Origin: Actinomadura rupiterrae
GTDB lineage: Bacteria > Actinomycetota > Actinomycetes > Streptosporangiales > Streptosporangiaceae
Assembly: GCF_024172125.1 (NCBI RefSeq)
Contig: NZ_JAMZEA010000006.1
Span: 716,934 to 780,933 of the forward strand
Length of the DNA: 64,000 nt
Direction: 5' to 3'
This document shows positions 52,894-61,730 of this stretch, piece after piece. How positions within the stretch are numbered: position 1 is the stretch's first letter; the number at the start of each line of letters is the position of its first letter. Both the position numbers and the translations under genes were made by a program. The notes beneath the pieces were generated by a model. The model did no database searches, had not been told where the DNA came from, and saw only the letters and a program-made list of their open reading frames with translations.

Positions 52894-55255
52894 GTGACGG
52901 ACGACGCCCAGAACCGGCCGGACGAGACCGAGCCGGCCAGGTCGGAGACGATCGAGTTCGCCGTACCCGCCCGTCCGGAGCCCCCGGCCGAAACCGACGC
53001 CGAGCCTAAGCCCGATTCAACGTCGAGAAGCCGAGCGCGGAGCCGGTCGAGAAGCCTGCCGGGGAACCGGTCGAGGGGCCTGGCGGGGAGCCGGTCGAGA
53101 GGCCGGAGCCGGAGAAGGGCTCGCGCGAGTCGGGCGCGCATCCCGTCCAGGCGTCCAAGTCGTCCGGGCAGTGGACGGTCGCGCTCCCCAAGGCGGCCGA
53201 GGGCGAACCGTTCCGCTCGGCGTCCCCGACGGTCGAGGACAAGCTCCCACCGTCCGCAAGCCGGACGCCCCGAAGCCCGAGGCCCCCAAGGCGGAGCCTC
53301 CTGCGCCCGCGCGGGAGAAGCACGACCAGGACGCCCCACGCACCAGCGGCCCGCACCCGACAACGCCCCACACCAGCGGCTCCCACCCGTCCACCCCAGG
53401 ACGGGGTGGCGACACCCCCCGCACCAGCGGCACCCATCCCACGACTGCCGGCCACCAGCCGAACGCCCCGCGGCAGGCCCCGCCCCAGCCCGGCGCGCCC
53501 CAGCAGGGCACGCCCCAGACGAGCGGCCAGCACCCGAACGCCCCGCGCCCGCCCGAGCAGCAGGCCCCGCGCGCGCACGAGCAGCAGCAGGTCGCCCCTC
53601 GGTCCAGCGGCCAGCACCAGGCGGCGCCTCGGACCAGCGGCCAGCACCCCGTCGCGCCCCAGACGAACGGCCAGCCCCCGGCCACGCCCCGGACGAGCGG
53701 GCAGCACCCAGCCACGCCCCGAACCAGTGGGCAGCACCAGGTGCCGCCTCGGACGAGCGGACCGCATCAGGCCGGGCCCTCGGCGCCCTCCCCGGCGTCC
53801 GCCGGGCCTGCAGGGCCTGGTCCGGCTCCGGCCGGGCCGCTGGGGAGTGTGGATCGGCCGATCGTGCCGCGGTTCAGCGCTCAGGCGCAGGCCGAGGCGC
53901 AGGCGCGCGCCCAGGCCCAGGCGCAGACCTGGGACGCCGACGTCACCCGCATGGACGCGCCGCTGAACCCGTCCCAGTTCGCCGTGGCGGCCCAGCCGCA
54001 GGCGCAGCCCCAAGCGCAGGCACCCCGGACGGACGCGCCCGCGTACGAGGAGGAGCCGAAGCGCGGCAAGCGCGGGCTCGTGATCGGGCTTGTGGCCGTC
54101 CTCGTCCTGGTCGCCGGTGTGGTGGCCGGGCAGCTCGTGCGGCCGGTGCCGGAGCCGTCCCTGGCGCTGTCGATGTCCGCGTCCAGCCACACGTTCGGCG
54201 GGCAGAAGCCGAGCCTGCCGTGGCCGAACGCCGGGCAGGCGACCGTGTACGTGGACGGCCTGGGCACGATGGGCTCGTCCGGCGCGGCGACGCCGACGCC
54301 CACGGCCAGCGTCGCCAAGGTCATGACGGCGTACGTGGTCCTGCACGACAAGGCGCTGCGCAGCGGCGAGGACGGGCCGTCGTTCACGGTCACGCCGCAG
54401 GGCGCGGCCGAGGTCGCGGACCGCAAGAAGCGCGGCGAGTCGCTGCTCGGCATCACGCCGAACCAGCGGCTCACCGAGCGCAAGGCCCTCGAAGCGCTGC
54501 TGGTCATCTCCGCGAACGACGTCGCGCACGAGCTGGCCCGCTGGGACGCAGGCTCGGACCAGGCGTTCGTCCAGAAGATGAACGAGGCGGCGCGCTCGCT
54601 CGGCATGACCAGCACCACCTACACCGACCCGAGCGGCTACGACTCGGCGACCGTCAGCACGGCCGCCGACCAGGTCAAGCTGCTGCGCGCGGCGATGCGG
54701 CTGCCCGGCTTCGCCGAGTCGGTCGCGCTGCGCGAGTTCGTGCCGGACGGCGGCGGCAAGCCGCGCAACGCGGGCAACATCCTGCTCGGGCAGTACGGCG
54801 TGGTCGGCGGCAAGACCGGCTACACCGACAAGGCCGGCGGCAACTTCGTGTTCGCCGCGCGCCGCCAGGTCGGCGGGGTGGAGACGCTGATCCTCGGCGC
54901 GGTCATGAACCAGCCGTCGCCGAGCGCGATGGGCGCGATCTCCGCCGCGCAGCCGCTGGTCGCCGCTGCCGGAAACGCCCTGGTCGCCGCGACGGTCGCG
55001 CCGTCCGGGAGCCGCGTCGCGCAGGTGGACGACGGCCTCGGCGGCCACACCCCGCTGCGCGCGGCCAAGCCCGTCACCGTCGTCGGCTGGCCCGGCCTGA
55101 CCGTCCCGTACGGCGTCGCCGGCAACCCACCCGGCTCCGCCCCCCAGAACGCCAAGGTCGGCACCCTGACGGCCGGTTCAGCCCGCATCCCGCTAACACT
55201 GGACCGCCCCCTACACAAGCCGTCCATCGTCCAGCGCCTCCTCCGCCTCGGCTAG
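52894..55255 (+). CDS. Membrane-anchored D-alanyl-D-alanine carboxypeptidase with long disordered N-terminus
   Basis: The peptidase domain has all three penicillin-binding motifs: SVAK (in TPTASVAKVMTA), SAN (VISANDVA) and KTG (GGKTGYTDKAGG). It trims the terminal D-Ala of peptidoglycan stem peptides. One membrane helix (LVIGLVAVLVLVAGVVAG) precedes it, so about 300 N-terminal residues are cytoplasmic. They are Pro/Gln/His/Thr-rich, with repeats of PRTSGQHP. The likely start is GTG 52894, with AGGAGG seven bases upstream. Two apparent single-base deletions, near 53020 and 53250, break the N-terminus; downstream of 53171 the frame is intact. The stop overlaps the convergent LysE gene by four bases. 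Confidence 0.85.
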
Positions 55256-55881
55256 CGGGTGCGGGTGGAGGGGGTGGCGAGGGCGGCTGCTGCACCTAGG
55301 CCTAGGTAGATCAGGCCGGTGGCGTAGCGCTGGCGGCGGCGGAACACCGGGCGTGCGCGGAGCCAGCTGCCGATCGAGCCGGCTGCGACCGCGTACACGG
55401 TGTCGCTGAGCAGGCCGATCGCACCGACGGTCAGGCCCATGACGGCGATCTGGAGCGGGACGGCGCCTGCCGCGCGGTCTACGAACTGCGGCAGGAAGGC
55501 CAGGAAGAACAGCACGACCTTCGGTTTGAACAGGTTGACGAGCAGGCCGTCCAGGAAGACGCGGCGCAGCGAGGCGGGCGCGACGCGGACCTCGCTCAGC
55601 TCGTCGCGGGACCGCAGCGTCCGGACGGCGAGGTACAGCAGGTAGGCCGCGCCCGCGTAGCGCAGCACGGAGAACGCGGTCGCGGACGCGGCGATCAGCG
55701 CCGACAGCCCGGCCGCCGCGAGCGCGACGTGCACCAGCGTCGCGCACTCCACGCCCAGCGCGGAGACGACGCCTGCGCGGCGTCCGTCCGCGATGCTGCG
55801 CGTGACGATGTAGAGGTGGTTCGGGCCGGGGATGGCGATCAGGGTGGTCGCCGCCAGCAGGAACAGCCACGGGTTGCTCAT
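55252..55881 (-). CDS. LysE/RhtB family amino-acid exporter
   Basis: The 209-aa membrane protein has about six hydrophobic segments and the LysE/RhtB signature IPGPNHLYIVTRSIADGRRAG near the N-terminus, then NLFKPKVVLFFLAFLPQF. Members export amino acids or derivatives. It is convergent with the carboxypeptidase gene. No substrate is indicated. Confidence 0.9.
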   Translation of the reverse strand: MSNPWLFLLAATTLIAIPGPNHLYIVTRSIADGRRAGVVSALGVECATLVHVALAAAGLSALIAASATAFSVLRYAGAAYLLYLAVRTLRSRDELSEVRVAPASLRRVFLDGLLVNLFKPKVVLFFLAFLPQFVDRAAGAVPLQIAVMGLTVGAIGLLSDTVYAVAAGSIGSWLRARPVFRRRQRYATGLIYLGLGAAAALATPSTRTR

Positions 55882-55950
55882 CCCGGCACCGTAGGGCGCG
55901 CTCGTGCGCGCGCGACAGGACCAATCAGCCGGACACTCCGTGGACCACGC

Positions 55951-56607
55951 TCAGGACGCGGCCTGGGCCTCGGTCGCGAGGGCTCCGGCCAGGACGAGCC
56001 GTCCGGACGTCCGGACCATGTAGGTGACCTCTTCGAGCGGCCGCCGCAGCGAGGTCAGCGCGACCAGCGCGGCGAGCAGCGTGTGGCCGAGGACGATCTC
56101 GACCGCGTCCCGGTCGGGCACCGGGTCGCCGATCGCCGCGGACAGCCGGTCCCGGACGAACAGGAACAGCACCGTCCGGGCGTCCTCGACCGACGGGTCG
56201 TCCGAGGTGACGGCCTGGATGATCGCCGAGGTGAGGGTCAGCTCACCGGACGCGATCTCCACGATCCGCTCCAGCAGCGAGGTGAGCCGCTCGGTGGGGG
56301 TGTCGCCGACGGCGAGCGCGTCGATGTCGGCGGTCACCCGGTGCGCCCAGGCCGCGGCGACCTCGGTGAGCAGGTGGTCCTTGGTCGCGAAGTACCGGTA
56401 CACCGTGGCGCGGGCCACGCCGGCGCGGTCGGCGACGTCGTGCATCGTGACGGCTCCGTAGCCGCCCTCGTCCGCCAGCTCGCGCGCGGCCTCCAGCAGC
56501 CGCTCCCGGCGGGCCTGCTGGTCCTTCGTCAACGTCCTGGTGACGGTGATCCGGACGCCGCCACTCACACTGCCGCTCAACGCGCCTCCTCGGGATGACG
56601 CTCCCAT
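55951..56607 (-). CDS. TetR-family regulator, KstR-like
   Basis: The 218-aa protein has an N-terminal HTH (RRERLLEAARELADEGGYGAVTMHDVADRAGVARATVYRYFATKDHLL). The GGYGAVTM and YRYFATKDHLL segments resemble the cholesterol-catabolism repressor KstR, though the ligand domain cannot be assigned by eye. Its neighbours are SDRs, an amidohydrolase and a CYP142/125-like P450, and KstR/KstR2-like palindromes occur at 20510 and 57643, so a sterol or acyl-CoA responsive role is plausible. Confidence 0.82.
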   Translation of the reverse strand: MGASSRGGALSGSVSGGVRITVTRTLTKDQQARRERLLEAARELADEGGYGAVTMHDVADRAGVARATVYRYFATKDHLLTEVAAAWAHRVTADIDALAVGDTPTERLTSLLERIVEIASGELTLTSAIIQAVTSDDPSVEDARTVLFLFVRDRLSAAIGDPVPDRDAVEIVLGHTLLAALVALTSLRRPLEEVTYMVRTSGRLVLAGALATEAQAAS

Positions 56608-56660
56608 TGTCCCGCAGATCCGCCTGTCCCACGGGGCGCGCGTTCGAATCGAGACCCTCG

Positions 56661-56798
56661 GTCACGGCTTTCGCAGTCGGAAGCGGAGCGGTCAGTCACG
56701 GGTTTCGCAGTCGGAAGCGGAGGCGGTCAGTCACGGCTTTCGTAGTCGGGCAGCAGAGGCGGTCAGTCACGGGTTTCGTAGTCGGGCAGTGGAGGCAG
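56661..56798. repeat. 35-36 bp tandem repeat overlapping the SDR 3' end
   Basis: Four units (56661-56690 partial, 56691-56725, 56726-56761, 56762-56798) have the core GTCAGTCACGGGTTTCGTAG. The last unit is the end of the SDR coding sequence, encoding LPDYETRD and the stop. The other three are extra copies of that gene end, lying downstream of the stop toward the TetR gene. Confidence 0.9.
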
Positions 56799-57611
56799 CT
56801 CGCCGGACGCGAGCGCGGCGGCGCGGGCGGCGAGCCCGGGCCGGTACGCGTCATGCGTCAGCACCAGGAACCGCTGCGTCCGGACGGCGTCCACGACCTG
56901 CTCCGCGACCGCTTCCGGCGCGATCCCGGCCGCGACGGTGTCCGCGATGACCTGCTCGACGAACGCCTGGTCGTCGGACGGCTCGGTCCGCGCCGACGCC
57001 GGACGGTTGCGTTCCGACTGATGGATGCGGGGTGGCGACCCCGCCCGGGCACAGGACCGAGGCGCGCAGCCGGGAGCCGGAGACGACCAGCTCGTGCCCG
57101 AGGCACTCGGTCGCGGCGTAGGCGGCGAACTTCGAGACGGAGTACGGGCCGGAGAACGGCGCGGCGAACAGGCCCGCGACGGACGAGGTGGTCACGATGT
57201 GCCCCTCGTCGCCGCCCTCGATCATCCGCGGGACGAACGCCTGGATCCCGTGCAGCACGCCCCAGAAGTTGACCTGGAGCGCCCACGCGAAGTCGCGCGC
57301 GGGACGCGACCAGATCTGGCAGCCGTTGAAGACCCCCGCGTTGTTGCACAGCACGTGGACGGCCCCGAAGCCGTCGAAGGACGCGGTCGGCGAAGGCGTG
57401 CACGGCCTCCTCGTCGCCCACGTCCACGACCTGCGCGATCACCTTCCGTACCGCGTGCGGCGAGGGAGCGGCGGACGGCGTCCAGCGCGTCCTTCTCGAT
57501 GTCGGCGATCGCGAGGCGCATGCCCTCGGCCGCGAACCGCTCCGCGAGCGCGCGGCCGATGCCGCTGCCCGCGCCGGTCACGACGGCGACGCGCCCGTCG
57601 AAATCCTCCAC
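56763..57611 (-). pseudogene. SDR-family oxidoreductase with apparent frameshifts
   Basis: Pieced across three shifts, the product is a classical SDR of about 280 aa. It runs VEDFDGRVAVVTGAGSGIGRALAERF, then AQVVDVGDEEAV, FGAVHVLCNNAGVFNG, the catalytic TSSVAGLFAAPFSGPYSVSKFA (Ser...YSVSK) and a C-terminus ending LPDYETRD. Shifts lie near 57460, near 57395 (a missing G restores DRASFDGFG) and near 57030 (CPGGVAT into IHQSERNRP). All active-site residues survive, which argues for sequence errors or very recent decay. GTG 57611 has GGAGG four bases upstream. It is divergent from the second SDR. Confidence 0.82.
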
Positions 57612-57642
57612 CTGGCCTCCCCGGTGAGCGGAACTCTGACCT

Positions 57643-57656
57643 ACCAATCGCTTGGT
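57643..57656. promoter_or_regulatory. KstR2-like operator in divergent SDR promoter
   Basis: ACCAATCGCTTGGT fits the mycobacterial KstR2 consensus AnCAAGnnCTTGnT at all fixed positions but one (T for G at position 6). It lies in the 105-bp gap between two divergent SDR genes, where one site could control both. Confidence 0.5.
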
Positions 57657-57716
57657 TCGGACGTTTAGCCTAGCCTCACGTCTCATTCCATCACCCGGGC
57701 CGCTCTGGGAGGCGCG

Positions 57717-58697
57717 ATGGCATCGCTGGAAGGCACGTCCGCACTGGTCACCGGGGGAGGCAGCGGCATCGGCCTCGCCTGCGCCCGCCGGCTCGCCGCC
57801 GACGGCGCGCGCGTCACGGTCTGCGGCCGGACCGAGGCCAAGCTGAAACGAGCCGGCCTGCCGTACGCCGTCGCCGACGTCACCGACGAGGACGCGATCG
57901 CCGCCGCGGTCGAGCAGGCCGCGCGGGACGCCCCGCTGCGCGCGGTCGTGCACAGCGCGGGCGGCTCGACCTCGATCGGCCCGATCCAGGGGCTCGACGC
58001 GGACGCCTGGCGCCGGACGTTCGAGCTGAACGCGACCGGCACGATGCTCACGCTCAAGCACGCGCCGGCGGATGGCGCGCGACGGCGGCGGCGCGTTCGT
58101 CGCGATCTCGTCCATCGCGTCGTCCAACACCCACCGGTGGTTCGGCGCGTACGGGCCGTCCAAGGCGGCCGTCGACCACCTCGTCAGGCTCGCGGCGGAC
58201 GAGCTGGGCGGCGCGGGCGTCCGCGTGAACGGCATCCGGCCCGGGCTCGTCCGCACCGAACTGGTCGCGGGCATCGCCGACGCCGGGCCGATCCTGGACG
58301 ACTACCTCGCCTGCATGCCGATCTCCCGCACCGGCGAGCCCGAGGACATCGCCGAGGCCGCGCGGTTCCTCGCGGGGCCGAGTCGTCCTGGATCACCGGC
58401 CAGGTCATCAACGTGGACGGCGGCCACCACCTGCGGCGCGGCCCCGACTACCGCGCCATGTTCGAGCCCATGTTCGGCCCCGAGGCACTCCGCGGCGCCC
58501 CCGAGGCACCGCGCGAAGACCCCGAAGCACCGCGCGGAGGTCTCGAAGCACAACGCGGAGGTCCCGAGGAACTGTGCGGAGGTCTCGAGGCACTGCACGG
58601 AGGTCTCGAGGCACTGCACGAAGACACCGAGGCACAGCGCGGAGACGCCGAGCACTACGCCGAGGTTCCGAGGCAACTGCGCGGGGAGGCACCATGA
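57717..58697 (+). pseudogene. SDR-family oxidoreductase with repeat-encoded C-terminal tail, apparent frameshifts
   Basis: Read across two shifts, near 58064 and 58378, this is a classical SDR. It shows LVTGGGSGIGLACARRLAADG, VVHSAGGS, FVAISSIASSNTHRWFGAYGPSKAAV (Ser...YGPSK), VNGIRPGLVRTEL and SSWITGQVINVDGGHHLRRGPDYRAMFEPM. At 58378 one missing G (GGGCCGAG for GGGCCGGAG) explains the break. Beyond the normal end there are about 72 residues of heptad-like repeat. The TGA overlaps the next ATG (ATGA at 58694), so it is coupled to the amidohydrolase. Confidence 0.82.
58482..58665 (+). repeat. 21-bp coding tandem repeat in SDR tail
   Basis: About eight 21-bp units of the type GAGGCACTGCACGGAGGTCTC encode seven-residue repeats such as EALHGGL, EAQRGGP and EAPREDP. 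The repeat extends the SDR past its conserved end and runs up to the coupled amidohydrolase start. Confidence 0.9.
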
Positions 58698-60436
58698 ACG
58701 ATCTCGTCATCAGGGGACGCGCTGGTCGTCGACGGGACGGGCCGCGCCGCCGCGCGCGGCCGACGTCGCCGCGGCCGACGGGAGGATCACCGAGGTCGGG
58801 ACGGTCTCCGGCCGCGCCCGGCGCACGGTCGACGCGGGCGGCGCGGCCCTCACGCCCGGCTTCGTGGGACGTCCACACGCACTACGACGGGCAGGCGACC
58901 TGGGATCCGGTGCTCGCGCCGTCCTCCCTGCACGGCGTGACGACCGCCGTCATGGGCAAACTGCGGCGTCGGGTTCGCGCCCGCCCAGCCGCACCGGCGC
59001 GACTGGCTGATCGGGCTGATGGAGGGCGTGGAGGACATTCCCGGGCAGCGCGCTCGCCGAGGGCATCGCGTGGGAGTGGGAGTCCTTCCCCGAGTTCCTG
59101 GACGCGCTGGGCCGCCGCGCCTTCACGATGGACCTCGGCACGCAGGTGCCGCACGGCGCCGTCCGCGCGTACGTGATGGGCGAGCGCGGAGCGCGCAACG
59201 AACCCGCGGACGCCGCCGACATCGCCGCGATGAAGGCGATCGTGAAGGAGGGCGTCGCGGCGGGCGCGCTCGGCTTACTCCACATCGCGGACGCTCACGC
59301 ACAAGGCCATCGACGGCGAGTACGTGCCGGGCACCTTCGCCGCCGAGGACGAGCTGTTCGGCATAGGCGAAGCCCTGCCGCGAGCTCGGACGCGGCGTGT
59401 ACGAGTTGGCTCCCGCAGGAGCGGCGGGGCGAGGACGTGAACGCGCCCGCGCAGGAGGTCGCCTGGATGCGGCGGCTCTCCAAGCCATCGGACGGCCCGT
59501 CTCGTTCGCTCTCCTACAGATCGATGCCGTCCCGGAGTTGTGGCGCGAACTCTTGGAAATGTCCGCGTCCGATGCCGAGGCGATGCTGTTCCCACAGGTC
59601 GCGTCCCGTCCGTTCGGGATGCTCATCTGCCTTGACTCGCTCCATGCGTTCGGCGACCACCCGTCCTATGTGGAGATGGCACTACTGCCGAGGGCCGAAC
59701 GCGTCGCGCGCATGAGGGACCCCGAGATGAAGGCTCGGATCCTGGCCGAACGTCCGGAACAGGAGGACATCCTCGCCGCGATGGTCCGCGGCTTCCCCGA
59801 GCGGCTGTTCCCCCTGGCGGAACGCAACCCCGACTACGAGCCGCACCCCGACACGTCCGTTGCAGCACGCGCCGCAGCATCCGGACGCGACCCTATGGAG
59901 CTGCTCTATGACGAGCTGCTGGAGGACGACGGACGCAACGTCCTGATGATGCCGCTACTCAACTACTCCGATTTCAACCTGGACGCACAGCGCGAAATGC
60001 TGACGCACCCGCGCGCCGTCCTCGGCCTAGGCGACGGCGGCGCGCACTGCGGTTTCATCTGCGACGCGTCCCTGCCCACGACGATGCTGAGCCACTGGGC
60101 GCGGGACCGGAGCCGCGGCGAGCGCCTGCCCGTCGAGCACGTCGTCCGATGATGACCCGCGACACCGCCCGCCTGTACGGGCTGGCCGACCGCGGTGTCA
60201 TCGCGCCCGGCATGCGGGCCGACCTCAACCTCATCGATCTGGACACCGTCGCGTTGCGGCGTCCCGAGGTGCGGTACGACCTGCCCGCCGGGGGCCGCCG
60301 CATCGTCCAGCGGGCGGACGGGTACCTCGCCACCTTCGTCCGCGGCGTCCAGACCTTCGCGGACGGCGAACCCACCGGCGAGCTTCCCGGACGGCTCGTC
60401 CGAGGCGGCCTCGCGGGCCGAGGCGGCCGGTCATGA
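58694..60436 (+). pseudogene. N-acyl-D-amino-acid deacylase-like amidohydrolase with several frameshifts
   Basis: Joined across at least five shifts between 58710 and 60150, the product is an amidohydrolase of about 570 aa. It carries MNDLVIRG, DVHTHYDGQATWDP (metal-binding HxH), VTTAVMGNCGVGFAP, SRTLTH-like and FGDHPSYVEMALLPRAERVARM segments, then ALGLGDGGAHCGF (metal Asp/His) and RGVIAPGMRADLNLIDLD. The layout is that of D-aminoacylase/dihydroorotase-like enzymes that open N-acyl amino acids or cyclic amides. The middle stretch 59397-60152 is open in one frame. It is coupled by ATGA overlap to the SDR before it, and its own stop overlaps a micro-ORF start. Confidence 0.8.
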
Positions 60437-60514
60437 ACGCGGACCGAGCGGACCGAGGAGGCCGGTCATGAACGTGGACCGAGCAGACCGAGGAGGCCGG
60501 GCATGAACGTGGAC
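60427..60514 (+). repeat. 35-bp repeat amplifying a ribosome-site/start junction (2.5 copies)
   Basis: Copies at 60427-60461, 60462-60496 and a partial one from 60497 each carry CATGAACGYGGAC, and the two full copies end in AGGAGG. Each ATG overlaps a TGA (ATGA). Two 12-codon frames result: 60433-60471 (MNADRADRGGRS) and 60468-60506 (MNVDRADRGGRA). The second stops on the P450 start. AGGAGG lies six bases before the second and third ATG. Confidence 0.9.
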
Positions 60515-61671
60515 CTGCTCGACGGCGAGATGTACGCGACCGACCCCTGGTCGGTTTACAAGTGGCTGCGCGCGGAGGCGCCGGTCTACCACGACGAGGC
60601 GAACGGGCTGTGGGGCGTGTCCCCGGCACGCCGACGTCTTCGCCGTCGAACGCGACCCGAAGTTGTGGCGGAACGGCGGCGGGGTACCCGGCCGCAGCTC
60701 GCCTCCGACCCGTCCATGATCGGAGTGGACGACCCGGAGCACGCCCAGCGCCGCCGCCTGGTCTACCAGCGGTTCACCCCGCGCGGCGTGGCCCGCTACG
60801 CGGACCGGATCCGCGCGACCGCCGTGGACTGCATCGAGAACGCCCTCGACCAGGGCACATCGGACGCCGTGGAGACGCTCGCCGCGCCCCTGCCCGCCCG
60901 CGTGATCGGCTGGCTGCTCGGCTTCCCCGAGGAGGCGTGGCCGAAGCTCGCGCACTGTCGGCGACGGCCGTCTACGCGGGCGGCGGGCAGCGCTACGTCA
61001 CGCACGAGGCGACCGTCGCCGTCGGCGAGTTCGCCATGGCCGTCCTGGAGATGGCCCGGGACCGCCGCGAATGCCCGACCTCCGACCTGCTCACCCTCTG
61101 GGCGAACGCGGGCGGCGGCTGCCCCCGCTACGACGACGAGCACCTCGCGCACGAGGCGCTGCTCCTGCTCGTCGGCGGCGCGGAGACGACCCGGACGGTG
61201 ATCGCGACCGCGATCGACGCGCTCATCCGGCACCCGGACCAGTGGCGGCTGCTGCGCGAGGACCCCGGCCTGATCCCCGGCGCGGTCGAGGAGTTCGTCC
61301 GGTGGACGACGCCGATCCTCAACATGTGCCGCACTGCGGACCGCGACGCCGAGATCGCCGGCGTGACCGTCCCGGCCGGGCAGCAGGTCGTCCTCATGTA
61401 CGGCTCGGCGAACCGCGACGAGGCGGTGTTCGACCGTCCGGACGAGCTGGACGTCACCCGCCCGCCAGGCGACCACGTCGCGTTCGGTTTCGGCCCCCAC
61501 TTCTGCCTCGGCGCGTCCCTGGCCCGGCTCGAACTGCGAATCTTCTTCGAGGAGTTCGTGGCCCGGGTGGGATCGGCCGCGCATGCCGACCTCGAAGGCC
61601 CGCGCATCCTCCGCAACGCCTTCGTCCGCGGCGTAACCACCTTCCCAATCACCCTCCAGCGACGAACCTAG
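60503..61671 (+). pseudogene. Cytochrome P450 (CYP124/125/142-like) with apparent frameshifts
   Basis: Read across shifts near 60625, 60690 and 60950, this is a complete P450 of about 390 aa. The I-helix is EALLLLVGGAETTR, ExxR is in VEEFVRW, and the haem loop FGFGPHFCLGASLARLE carries the Cys ligand. TPILNMCRTADRDAEI and ANRDEAVFDRP closely resemble the actinobacterial steroid C26/C27 hydroxylase group (CYP125, CYP142, CYP124). ATG 60503 has AGGAGG six bases upstream. The 3' half from about 60960 is a clean frame. The shifts include one missing C (CACTGTCGG for CACCTGTCGG), so the gene may be functional in the organism. Confidence 0.85.
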
Positions 61672-61730
61672 CCATGCGCCGACCAGACGACCGCCAGACG
61701 GCGGGCCGGACGGCTGCCGCCAGACGCCGG

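Noticed and set aside
57662..57682. Possible iron-regulator (DmdR/IdeR) box upstream of the second SDR
   Set aside because: The reverse strand matches the 19-bp iron box at only about 13 positions and one arm is poor; the adjacent genes are not iron genes.
58302..58878. Minus-strand repetitive frames over the SDR tail
   Set aside because: They mirror the 21-bp repeat; the plus-strand reading continues from a conserved SDR C-terminus and is the coding one.
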